Below are positions 44,407-52,299 of a stretch of DNA of 64,000 nt, piece by piece (positions within the stretch are counted from its first letter, which is position 1; every line of letters begins with the position of its first letter). The translations under genes and the position numbers were made by a program. The notes below the pieces were generated by a model that was given only the letters and a program-made list of their open reading frames with translations, ran no database searches and was not told where the DNA came from. Origin of the DNA: Hymenobacter piscis. Lineage in GTDB: Bacteria; Bacteroidota; Bacteroidia; Cytophagales; Hymenobacteraceae. The DNA is taken from the NCBI RefSeq assembly GCF_018760735.1, contig NZ_JAHHZN010000013.1:46461-110460 (forward strand). Direction: 5' to 3'.

Positions 44407-44585
44407 TGGGGTGAGGAAGTGATGAGGTGATAAAAGAACTGTCATCCTGAGCGGAGCGAAGGACCTTATCCCGTCGGAACAGCCGTGTCAACGACTCGTT
44501 GTAACGTGATAAGATTCTTCGCTCCGCTCAGGATGACAGTTCTTTTATCCCCTCACCTCATCACTTCCTCACCCCATCACCCCTA
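44393..44585. repeat. Compound palindrome: octamer arrays plus HPERSEG core, forming both gene ends
   Basis: Left arm 44403-44470 and right arm 44508-44580 are inverse complements apart from a 5-nt length difference and about three mismatches. The outer part is octamers ending in GTGA (TGGGGTGA, GGAAGTGA, TGAGGTGA, first one at the base after the GAF stop); the inner part is the GTCATCCTGAGC palindrome. The words supply the last codons of the GAF gene and, on the other strand, of the PAP2 gene. Confidence 0.92.
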
Positions 44586-45235
44586 AAGCCCAGCTGAAAC
44601 ACTCCCCGCAGCAGAATCAGCCAGAACAGCGCCCCGGCGAAACCGGCTACCACGTCGGTGGCGTAGTGCACGTGCAGATAGACGCGGGAGAGGCCAATGA
44701 GCAGGGCGAACAGCAGCAGCAGCGCCGCCCAGACAGGATGACGGCGGTGGCGCCACAGAATCCAGGCCAGGCAGCCGTAGAGGGCCAGCCCGATCATGGC
44801 GTGGCCGCTGGGGAAGCTCAGGCCGGGCTGGAAAAACAGAGCCGAATCGGGCCGCAGGCGGTGGAAGTGGGTTTTGAGCAACTGGTTGAGCAGGGCCGCG
44901 CCCGCCACGGCCCCAAACACCTCCAGGGCCTCGTGGCGGTGCCCCCGGCGGCGCAGCAGCACCGGAATACCAACACCAGCCGCCACCAGCCATGGCAGGG
45001 AGGCAAAAAACGTGAGCCCCCGCACCACCGGCGTCAGCTGGGGCCAGGCGGCCCGCAGCCTGTCCAGCTGCCCGAATGCCCAGGTATCAAACTGCACCGA
45101 ATGGGCCACGAACACCACCCGCGTGAGGTAGAAGAACAGGGCCGCCGAAGCCAGGAACACGCCGCCCACCACCGCTGCTTCCAGCGTCAGCCAGCTCAGC
45201 GCTGCCACTACCCGGGCCGTTACTCGTTTGATCAC
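44561..45235 (-). CDS. PAP2-family phosphatase, copy 1
   Basis: 224 residues starting at GTG 45235; no ATG lies in frame nearby. Five to six membrane helices. PAP2 motifs: LLKTHFHRLRP, PSGHAMI, and SRVYLHVHYATDVVAG. These integral enzymes remove phosphate from lipids such as undecaprenyl pyrophosphate or phosphatidic acid. The last residues (GDGVRK) come from the octamer array shared with the convergent GAF gene, so the true C-terminus may have been changed by the repeat. A second, similar PAP2 gene lies beyond the tRNA gene. Confidence 0.86.
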   Translation of the reverse strand: MIKRVTARVVAALSWLTLEAAVVGGVFLASAALFFYLTRVVFVAHSVQFDTWAFGQLDRLRAAWPQLTPVVRGLTFFASLPWLVAAGVGIPVLLRRRGHRHEALEVFGAVAGAALLNQLLKTHFHRLRPDSALFFQPGLSFPSGHAMIGLALYGCLAWILWRHRRHPVWAALLLLFALLIGLSRVYLHVHYATDVVAGFAGALFWLILLRGVFQLGFRGDGVRK

Positions 45236-45448
45236 AGATTTTTGCGGATTATTGCGCTGCTTACGCAGATGCCGTTCCGCCAGTTCAATCCGCAGCAGCC
45301 CCCGGTACCACAAGGGCGTTACAGCCCGTCCGGTTTCATGTTCCGAATGCGCAGAACCACATCTGCCAGCAAGCAGTGAAAATCCGTTTTGAGCACAGAA
45401 CAGTAGGCCCCACGTCTGCGCAATCCGCGCAACAATCTGTAAACGAAA

Positions 45449-45476
45449 AAAGCCGACCCATTTCTGGGTCGGCTTT
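45449..45476 (-). terminator. Terminator after tRNA-Leu
   Basis: A 12-bp stem (45449-45460 with 45465-45476), loop 4, is followed on the minus strand by T residues. It begins three bases after the tRNA 3' end. Confidence 0.85.
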
Positions 45477-45479
45477 CGG

Positions 45480-45561
45480 TGCGCTCGGGGAGACTCGAAC
45501 TCCCACACCTTGCGGAACTGCCGCCTGAAGACAGCGCGTCTACCAATTTCGCCACAAGCGC
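45480..45561 (-). tRNA. tRNA-Leu (CAG)
   Basis: An 82-nt class II tRNA reads on the minus strand. The acceptor stem GCGCTTG pairs with CGAGCGC (one G-T pair), discriminator A at 45480. The D region has AAATTGGTAGAC, the anticodon stem-loop is CTGTC-TTCAGGC-GGCAG with anticodon CAG, a long variable arm contains CCGCAAGG, and the T loop is TTCGAGT. The 3' CCA is not encoded (CCG follows). It reads CUG, one of the most used leucine codons in this window. Confidence 0.95.
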
Positions 45562-45693
45562 AGCACTTTTTTTACCGGCCGGCCTCCGGGGGAGTGCCTT
45601 TCGATGCTGCAAAGATAGGGGGCTTTTTTGCAGTGCCGCAAATTTCCACGCAAAAAAATCAGGAAATTTTTGCCTGAAAAATTCGTTTCCGAG

Positions 45694-46410
45694 CTATATA
45701 GACTGTTTTTCAGTTGTTTGCAGTTGCTTTTTAAACCGTTTTTTTGCCGCAATTTCCAGGCGTTGCAGCAGCGGAATGGCTACCACCAGCCAGGCCAGCC
45801 CCGCCGTGAAGCCGGCCAGCACGTCGGTGGCGTAATGCACCCGCAGGTACACCCGGGTAAGGCCGATGAGCAGAATCAACCCTGCCAGGGCGGCCACCAG
45901 GAGGTAGCGCAGGGCCGGGCGGCGCACGTTGGTCCAGGCCAGGTAGATGAGCAGCCCGTAGAACGAAGCCGAAATCATGGCGTGGCCGCTGGGAAAGCTC
46001 AGGCCCGAGGCCGAGGTGAGCGGCAGCAGCGGCCGGGGGCGGTGGTAAATCTGCTTGAGCACGAGGTTGAGCGTGATGCTGCCCAATGCCACCACCGGCA
46101 CCAGCAGCGAATACCAGCGGTGCCGCCGCACCAGCAGCAGCCAGCCCGCCAGCCCCACCCCGGCCGCCGTGATGAAGTTGCGCGAGGCCAGGAACGTGAC
46201 GGCCTCCACCCACTGCTGCCGGGCCGGGCCCAGCAGGTGGCGCACCCAGCGGAAGGCTTCGGCGTCGAAGGTGGCCGCGTCCTGGTCGAACACCTCCCGG
46301 CTCAGGGCCAGGAACACTACCACGCCCGCCGTGCCCAGGGCCAGCGTAATGGCAAATTCCGTCAGAAAAAGGGTAAAGCCGGCCAGCAGCCGGCGCAGAG
46401 GATTAGTCAT
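45694..46410 (-). CDS. PAP2-family phosphatase, copy 2
   Basis: 238 residues with six membrane helices. Motifs: LKQIYHRPRP, FPSGHAMISASFYG, and TRVYLRVHYATDVLAG. It closely parallels the gene at 44561-45235 (same order, same HYATDV motif, similar helices), so the two look like a tandem duplication now separated by the tRNA-Leu gene. Expected substrates are lipid phosphates. The C-terminal tail is basic (AAKKRFKKQLQ). It is divergent to the methyltransferase gene 86 bp away. Confidence 0.88.
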   Translation of the reverse strand: MTNPLRRLLAGFTLFLTEFAITLALGTAGVVVFLALSREVFDQDAATFDAEAFRWVRHLLGPARQQWVEAVTFLASRNFITAAGVGLAGWLLLVRRHRWYSLLVPVVALGSITLNLVLKQIYHRPRPLLPLTSASGLSFPSGHAMISASFYGLLIYLAWTNVRRPALRYLLVAALAGLILLIGLTRVYLRVHYATDVLAGFTAGLAWLVVAIPLLQRLEIAAKKRFKKQLQTTEKQSI

Positions 46411-46496
46411 ACAGGCTACTCATACGGCTCCGTCTGAAAAAGCGTCGGGCGCGCCGTAGCTTGCGCCCCCGCCCCCCCTTCCCTTTCGTCCGTTCT

Positions 46497-47165
46497 ATGC
46501 CTGCCCTCCCCGATTTCGGCTTCGACTACGTGGCAGCCTTCTACGACCCGCTGGCCCGGCTGGTGTACGGGCCGGCGCTGCGGCGGGCCCAGCAGGCGGC
46601 CCTGGAGGCCGGGCTGCCGAGGCTGCCGGATGGCGCGCCCCGGCTGCTGGTGGTGGGCGGCGGCACGGGCTGGGTGCTGGGCGAAATCCTGCGCCGCCGC
46701 CCCGCCGCCCGCCTCGTGTACCTGGAAGCCTCACCCCGGATGCTGGCCCGCAGCCGCGCCTGGCTCACCCGGCACTGGCCCCAGGCGGCCGGGCAGGTGG
46801 AATTTCGATTAGGCACCGAGGAAAGCCTGCTTCCCGACGAGCAATTTGCGGGCCTGCTCACCTTCTTCTTCCTCGACCTGTTCGAGCCCGGCCGGCTGCG
46901 GCGGATTATCACGCGACTGAGCGCGGCGCGGGCCCCGGGCGGGGCCTGGCTGCTGGCCGATTTCGGACCGCCCCGGCGCTGGTGGCACCGGTTGCTGCTG
47001 GCCCTCATGTACGGTTTTTTCGGGCTGACGACCGGCATCCGGGCCCGCTACCGCCCGCCCATCGAGGCCGAGCTGACGCGGCTGGGACTCCACCCCACGC
47101 CGGCCGGGCAGTTTTTCGGGGGCATGGTGGAAGCCAGCGTGTGGCGGGCCGCCCCGGAGCGATAG
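46497..47165 (+). CDS. Class I SAM-dependent methyltransferase
   Basis: 222 residues from ATG 46497. The SAM site is LLVVGGGTGWVLGEIL with the acidic residue in LVYLEASPRML, followed by FFFLDLFEPGRL. There is a hydrophobic patch near 175 (LLLALMYGFFGLTTG), which may touch a membrane or lipid. The fold resembles quinone/lipid methyltransferases, but the substrate cannot be named. A TAGCTTGC word 30 bp upstream may be its promoter. Confidence 0.82.
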   Translation: MPALPDFGFDYVAAFYDPLARLVYGPALRRAQQAALEAGLPRLPDGAPRLLVVGGGTGWVLGEILRRRPAARLVYLEASPRMLARSRAWLTRHWPQAAGQVEFRLGTEESLLPDEQFAGLLTFFFLDLFEPGRLRRIITRLSAARAPGGAWLLADFGPPRRWWHRLLLALMYGFFGLTTGIRARYRPPIEAELTRLGLHPTPAGQFFGGMVEASVWRAAPER

Positions 47166-47233
47166 CCCCTAGTTTGGCCGGCGGGTGTTAGGTTAGCGGT
47201 CCGAACCCCTTCTTCCCTCCTACTCCCCTTCTT

Positions 47234-49078
47234 ATGCTGATGCGCAAAACCGCCGCCGCCCTGCTCCTGAGTTTGCCGCTGGCTTTGGCCACGCCCGCCC
47301 GGGCCCAGGCCCCGGTGCAGTACGAGCTGAGCTTTGCCAACGCCGTGCACCACGAAGCCCGCGTGACCGTGACGTTCCGCGACGTGCCCGCCGGCCCCCT
47401 GCAGGTGCGCATGGCCCGCTCCTCGCCCGGCCGCTACGCCCTCCACGAATTCGCCAAGAACGTGTACGACGTGACGGCCACCGACTCGCGGGGCCGCACC
47501 CTGAGCGTGGTCAAACCCGACCCCTACGGCTGGACCGTGGCCGGTCACGACGGCACCGTGACCTTTACCTACACCCTGTTCGGCGACCGGACCGACGGCA
47601 CCTATGCCGGCATCGACGGCCGCCATGCCCACCTGAACATGCCCGCCACCCTGGCCTACGCCCCTGAGCTGGCCGCCCGCCCGGCCCAGGTGAAATTCGG
47701 GCTGCTGCCGGACTGGACGGTGGCCAGCCAGCTGCAGCCCGACGCGGCCGGCGCCACCTGGCTGGCCCCCAACCTGCAGTACCTCATGGATTCGCCTACT
47801 TCTCTGGGCCAGCAGCAGGTGCGCACCTGGCAGGAGGGCGGCCGCACCATCGAGTTGAAGGTGCTGCACGAGGGCACGCCCGCCGAGCTGGATGCCTACG
47901 CCGAGCAGACGAAGAAGATTGTAAAGGAAGCCGCCGCCATTTTCGGGGGGCTGCCGACCTACGATTTCGGCCGCTACACCTTCGTGGCCAACTACCTGCC
48001 CCAGACCAGCTCCGATGGCATGGAGCACCGCAACTCCACCAGCCTCACCAGCCGCCGCCCCCTGCGCGGCCCCGGCGCCCTCGACAACCTGGGCACGGTA
48101 TCCCACGAGTTCTTCCACAGCTGGAACGTGGAGCGCCTGCGCCCCCAGGATTTGGAGCCGTTTGATTTTCAGCGGGCCAACATGAGCAGCAACCTCTGGT
48201 TTGCCGAGGGCTTTACCCAGTACTTCGGGGAACTGCTGCTGCGCCGGGCCGGGGTGTACACGGATGCCGAGTACTGTAAGGAAGCCCTGAGCGGCCTGGT
48301 GGGCGCTATGCTGCTGTCCCCCGGGGCGGCCCGCTACTCGCCCGTGTACATGAGTCAGCAGGCGCCCTTCGTGGATGCCGCCGCCGCCATCGACCCCAAC
48401 AACCGCGCGAATACCTATCTGAGCTACTACTACATCGGGGGCGCCAACGCCCTGGCCCTCGACCTGGAGCTGCGCGCCCGGTTTAAAACCGACCTCGATA
48501 CCTACATGCGCACGCTCTGGCAGCAGTTCGGTCAGCAGCAGAACTATGCCCCCGCCCGCCCCTACACCCTGCCCGATTTGCAGCGGGTGCTGGGCGAAGT
48601 AGCCCGCGACACGGCCTTTGCCGGCCAGTTCTTCCGTCAGCACATCACGGGCCATCAGCGGCCCGATTACGGTAAGCTGCTGGCCCCGGCCGGGCTGCTG
48701 GTGCGCCCCGCCCACGCCGGGCGGGCCAGCCTGGGCAGCCGCCTGAGCTTCAACCCCGCCGACAGCACCGCCACCCTGGGCACCACCACCGTGGGCTCGC
48801 CCCTCTATCTGGCCGGCCTCGACCGCGAAGACGTGCTGCTCAGACTCGATGGCCAGCGCCCCGTCAGCAACGCCGACCTGCAGGAGCGCCTCAGCGCCCA
48901 CCAGCCCGGTGATGTGGTGGCGCTGGAAATGCGTACCCGCACCGGCGTGCGCACCATCCCCGTCACGCTGGTAGAGGACCCCGCCCTGGAAGTAGTGACC
49001 TACGAAGACGCCCAACGCCCCGTCAGCAAAGCCCAGCAGAAATTCCGCGCCGCCTGGCTGGGCAGCAAAGCCCGGTAG
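47234..49078 (+). CDS. M61-family metallopeptidase with PDZ domain
   Basis: 614 residues; start ATG 47234 or 47240. Signal peptide to about residue 26 (ATPARAQ). Zinc motif HEFFH at 291-295 followed by WNVERLRP, as in M61 glycyl aminopeptidases, with LWFAEGFTQYFGELLL holding the third ligand Glu. A PDZ-like domain lies near 520-590 (SPLYLAGLDREDVLLRLDGQRP). Such enzymes release N-terminal Gly or Ala from peptides in the periplasm or outside the cell. No type IX tail is seen. Confidence 0.9.
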   Translation: MLMRKTAAALLLSLPLALATPARAQAPVQYELSFANAVHHEARVTVTFRDVPAGPLQVRMARSSPGRYALHEFAKNVYDVTATDSRGRTLSVVKPDPYGWTVAGHDGTVTFTYTLFGDRTDGTYAGIDGRHAHLNMPATLAYAPELAARPAQVKFGLLPDWTVASQLQPDAAGATWLAPNLQYLMDSPTSLGQQQVRTWQEGGRTIELKVLHEGTPAELDAYAEQTKKIVKEAAAIFGGLPTYDFGRYTFVANYLPQTSSDGMEHRNSTSLTSRRPLRGPGALDNLGTVSHEFFHSWNVERLRPQDLEPFDFQRANMSSNLWFAEGFTQYFGELLLRRAGVYTDAEYCKEALSGLVGAMLLSPGAARYSPVYMSQQAPFVDAAAAIDPNNRANTYLSYYYIGGANALALDLELRARFKTDLDTYMRTLWQQFGQQQNYAPARPYTLPDLQRVLGEVARDTAFAGQFFRQHITGHQRPDYGKLLAPAGLLVRPAHAGRASLGSRLSFNPADSTATLGTTTVGSPLYLAGLDREDVLLRLDGQRPVSNADLQERLSAHQPGDVVALEMRTRTGVRTIPVTLVEDPALEVVTYEDAQRPVSKAQQKFRAAWLGSKAR

Positions 49079-49091
49079 CCGGCTACCGGGC

Positions 49092-50249
49092 TTACTCCCC
49101 GGCGGGGTCGCCCAGCACTTTCACTTGCTCACCCCACCACCGATAGTTCTCCGCCAGCTGATAGCCGGCATCTACCACCACCCGACGCAGGTGCACGCCG
49201 GCGGCCACGTGCGTATGGCCCAGCAGAATGCACTCTTCCAGCTCGGCTCCGGCCTCTACGGTGACGCCCGGGCCCAGCACGCTGCGGCGGACGGTGCCCG
49301 CCACCCGGCAGCCGGGGGCCAGCAGGCTGTCGGATACCGCGCTGCCCGCCTCGAGCCGGGCCGGCAGCCGCGGCAAGGCCAGGGTATAAAGCGGCCAGTC
49401 GGGCGCGTCGAGGGTTACGCCGCCGCCGTCGAGCACGTCCATGTGGGCCTGCCAGTACGCCTGCGGAATGCCCACGTCGCGCCAGTAGCTTTCCAGCGGA
49501 TAGGCGTTGGTGCGCCCCGCTTTCACCAGGGCGGGCAGCAGGTAGTCGCCGAAGTCCTTGAGGTTGGCGTGCTGAGCGGCCAGTTCCGTGAGCGTACGGT
49601 CGAGGGTGGCCATGTCGTAGAGGAAAATTTCGGTGGTGATGCTATCCGATAAGGGTCGCTCGGGCTTGTAAGCGAAGCGCTGCACCCGCCCGGCCCGGGT
49701 CAGGCGCACGTTGCCGAAACGCGAGGCCGTATCCGAGGGCGGCACCGGGGTGGTGACCATGGTCAGGTGGGCGCGGCGGCGCAGGTGCTCGGCCAGCACG
49801 GCCCCGAAATCGAGGGTGTACAGGTGGTCGGCGGAAAGTACCAGCAGCACATCCGGCGCAAACTCCCGGATCAGGGGCAGCTGCCGGTAGAGGGCATCGG
49901 CGTTGCCCCCGGCGAAGCCCCCGCCCTCGGGGCCGGTGGTGGGCGGCAGCACCCGCAACCCGCCGTAGGTGCGGTCCAGGTCCCAGGGCCGGCCGCCCCC
50001 GAGGTGGTCGTTGAGCGTATGCAGCTCGTAGGATTCCAACACCCACACATCGGTCAGGCCCGAATTGACGCAGTTGGACAGGGCGAAATCGATCAGGCGG
50101 TAGGTGCCCGCGAAGGGCAACACCGGCTTGGCGCGGTGGCGGGTCAGGACTCCCATCCGGGAGCCGGCACCGCCGGCCAGCACCAGCACCAGCACTTTCT
50201 GACCGAGCAGACGCGTGCCGCGGGACTGGTTGAGAACGGGGGTCTGCAT
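49092..50249 (-). CDS. glgC: Glucose-1-phosphate adenylyltransferase-like nucleotidyltransferase
   Basis: 385 residues from ATG 50249. The GlgC pattern is complete at the N-terminus: VLAGGAGSRMGVLTRHRAKPVLPFAG, then IDFALSNCVNSG and FAGGNADALYRQ, with SADHLYTLDFG for metal binding and SYWRDVGIPQAYWQAHMDVL. A left-handed beta-helix follows. GlgC makes ADP-glucose for glycogen synthesis. It is shorter than E. coli GlgC (about 430), so another sugar-nucleotide product is possible. The glgB gene is 25 kb away; no full glycogen synthase is in this window. Confidence 0.82.
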   Translation of the reverse strand: MQTPVLNQSRGTRLLGQKVLVLVLAGGAGSRMGVLTRHRAKPVLPFAGTYRLIDFALSNCVNSGLTDVWVLESYELHTLNDHLGGGRPWDLDRTYGGLRVLPPTTGPEGGGFAGGNADALYRQLPLIREFAPDVLLVLSADHLYTLDFGAVLAEHLRRRAHLTMVTTPVPPSDTASRFGNVRLTRAGRVQRFAYKPERPLSDSITTEIFLYDMATLDRTLTELAAQHANLKDFGDYLLPALVKAGRTNAYPLESYWRDVGIPQAYWQAHMDVLDGGGVTLDAPDWPLYTLALPRLPARLEAGSAVSDSLLAPGCRVAGTVRRSVLGPGVTVEAGAELEECILLGHTHVAAGVHLRRVVVDAGYQLAENYRWWGEQVKVLGDPAGE

Positions 50250-50438
50250 AAGGCGGTAGAGTAAAGCAGGCGAGTAAGGCAGGCAAAGGAGCCCGGCCCG
50301 TATACGCGCCTGTTCGGCTCCCGTTCGGCGGCCGGGCAACCCAACGGGCAGAATCCGGTTACGGTAGGTGGCGGCACTACCGGCGCTGCGCCGGCGTTTG
50401 TATCTTCGTTGCCCATCTTCCCTTTACTTACCCGCCCT

Positions 50439-51005
50439 ATGCCCCTACGCCTCGCCCTGCTGCCCACCGCCAGTCTGCTGCTGCTGGCCCCCGCCCTGCG
50501 CGCCCAGCATGTGGAGCCGCTGGCGCCGCGCCCGGGCCTGCGGCCCTCCTACAGCCTCCAGGCCGGGGCCTCGTTTGCGGGCCGCTACGGTTCCAGCACC
50601 TACCTGAGCCCCACCGTTACGCTGCCCCTGACACAGCGTTTCTCCCTGTTCGGGGGCCTCACTTACCTGCGCACCACCCCGGGCGCGGCCTACGCGCCGC
50701 TTACTGAAAATAGCCGCTTCAACCAGCCGGGCACCCACCACTACCTGCTCCAGGGCGGCGGGCAGTACGCCCTCTCACCGCGGCTGCTGCTCACCGGCTC
50801 GGCCTGGAAGGATTTCACCCCGAAAGGGCTGCCCGGCGTGAATCCCTACGCCGGCTTCGGCGGCAACCTGGGCCAGGGCGTGAACCTGCGGGCCGATTAC
50901 CACATCACGGAGAATTTTTCAGTTTCGGGCGGCGTGCGCGTCAGCAACGGGGCCACTCCCTACCCCGGCGGCTACTACGGCGGGCCGGGCCTGTGGAGCT
51001 ACTAA
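50439..51005 (+). CDS. Predicted outer-membrane beta-barrel-like protein
   Basis: 188 residues from ATG 50439 with a signal peptide (LLPTASLLLLAPALRAQ). The mature part alternates hydrophobic and polar residues in short strands (SYSLQAGASFAG, YLSPTVTLPLTQRFSLFGG, HHYLLQGGGQYALSPRLLLT, VNLRADYHITENFSVSGGV) ending in aromatic Tyr, which fits a small eight-stranded barrel. No family is recognised. Confidence 0.65.
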   Translation: MPLRLALLPTASLLLLAPALRAQHVEPLAPRPGLRPSYSLQAGASFAGRYGSSTYLSPTVTLPLTQRFSLFGGLTYLRTTPGAAYAPLTENSRFNQPGTHHYLLQGGGQYALSPRLLLTGSAWKDFTPKGLPGVNPYAGFGGNLGQGVNLRADYHITENFSVSGGVRVSNGATPYPGGYYGGPGLWSY

Positions 51006-51017
51006 CCTCATTTGCCG

Positions 51018-51044
51018 GTCATCCCATTGTTTGCTCAGGATGAC
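51018..51044. repeat. Short relic of the HPERSEG palindrome
   Basis: GTCATCC (51018-51024) and GGATGAC (51038-51044) with CTCA before the right arm are the outermost bases of the palindrome family; the inner part is missing. It lies 12 bp after the preceding stop codon. Confidence 0.55.
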
Positions 51045-51119
51045 GGGGTTCTACCCGCTATTTTTTTGCGCCGCCGCGGCCTGATTCTGTGCAGTTGAAG
51101 CGGCGTTTCAACTTTTCGT

Positions 51120-52133
51120 ATGCCCGCTCCCCACTACGTCCGCAATCCGCAACTGCCCACCATCAAGCCCGACTACCCCGGCAACAAAATGGTGGGCCGG
51201 CAATACTGCAACGGCGCAGACCTCTACGAGCCCCGGCTCGGCACCTTGCTCAAGTGGCAGCTGAGCACCAACCCCCAGAAGGAAGAGAAAAAGGCCGATA
51301 CCTGGACGCCGGAAGTGGTGGACTGCACCGAATTCCTGCGGGGCCAGAACGACGGCCTCGTGTGGCTGGGCCACGCCACGTTTCTGCTACGCATTGAGGC
51401 AACCACGCTGCTCTTCGATCCGCTGCTGTTCTCCTCCCTGGGGCTGCGCCGCCGCCACGCCCTGCCCTGCCGCCCCGAAGACCTGACCAATATTGACTTT
51501 CTGCTGCTCAGCCACGGCCACCGCGACCACCTCGACGACGCCTCGATCCGGCAGCTGGCCCGCCAGAATCCGGGCCTGCGGGCCTGCGGGCCGTTGGGGC
51601 TGGCGGGCCTGCTCAAGGGGCTGGCGCCCCGGCTGCCGGTGCAGGAGGCCGGCTGGTGGCAGCAGTTTGAGCTGGGCGAAAACGCGCCGTTCGAGCTGTT
51701 TTTTCTGCCCGCCTCCCACTGGCACCGCCGCGGCCTGTTTGATCTGAACCGGGTGCTCTGGGGCTCCTTCCTGCTGCGCCTGTCCGATGGCCGCACCATC
51801 TACTTTGCCGGCGACACGAGCCTGGCGGGCCACTTCGAGGAAATTGAGCGCCAGTTCGGCCCCCTCGACACGGTGCTCATGCCCATCGGGGCCTACAAGC
51901 CGGCTTTCATGATGCAGATGAGCCACGTGAACCCCCACGAGGCGGCCAAGGCCGCCAACCAGCTCCGGGCCGGCCACTTCGTGCCCATGCACTACGGCAC
52001 CTTCGATTTGAGCGATGAGCCCGCGGCCGAGCCCCTGCGCCTCATTGAGGAAATAGCGGCCGGCGGCATGCTCCGCCCCGACCTGCACGTGCCGGCCGTG
52101 GGCGAGGTGCTGCCCTGGCAGGAATGGGTTTAA
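51120..52133 (+). CDS. Metallo-beta-lactamase-fold hydrolase, NAPE-PLD/UlaG-like
   Basis: 337 residues. Motifs: WLGHATFLLRIEATTLLFDP, the metal site SHGHRDHLDD, FAGDTSLAGHF with the bridging Asp, and FVPMHYGTF with the last His. This order is that of the UlaG/NAPE-PLD branch, which contains phosphodiesterases and lactonases. No signal peptide, so cytoplasmic. The substrate is unknown. Heptamers start right after the TAA. Confidence 0.87.
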   Translation: MPAPHYVRNPQLPTIKPDYPGNKMVGRQYCNGADLYEPRLGTLLKWQLSTNPQKEEKKADTWTPEVVDCTEFLRGQNDGLVWLGHATFLLRIEATTLLFDPLLFSSLGLRRRHALPCRPEDLTNIDFLLLSHGHRDHLDDASIRQLARQNPGLRACGPLGLAGLLKGLAPRLPVQEAGWWQQFELGENAPFELFFLPASHWHRRGLFDLNRVLWGSFLLRLSDGRTIYFAGDTSLAGHFEEIERQFGPLDTVLMPIGAYKPAFMMQMSHVNPHEAAKAANQLRAGHFVPMHYGTFDLSDEPAAEPLRLIEEIAAGGMLRPDLHVPAVGEVLPWQEWV

Positions 52134-52299
52134 GTGAGCTATTTGCTGACAGCTATTAGCTGTTAGCGTCGTTCGGGCTTCCGGGTTAGAGCGGATGCTC
52201 GTAGCTTGCGCCTTCATGTTGCTGTTAGTAAGTGGTCATCGGGTAAGCCCTGCTGGTCAAAACATCAGCTAACAGCTACCAGCTAACAGCTCAACCAAA
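52134..52299. repeat. Mirrored AGCT heptamer arrays before a symporter gene
   Basis: GTGAGCT, ATTTGCT, GACAGCT, ATTAGCT (52134-52161) start at the base after the stop codon. AGCTAAC, AGCTACC, AGCTAAC, AGCTCAA (52267-52294) end six bases before the symporter ATG. A TAGCTTGC promoter-like word lies between them at 52201-52208. Confidence 0.88.
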
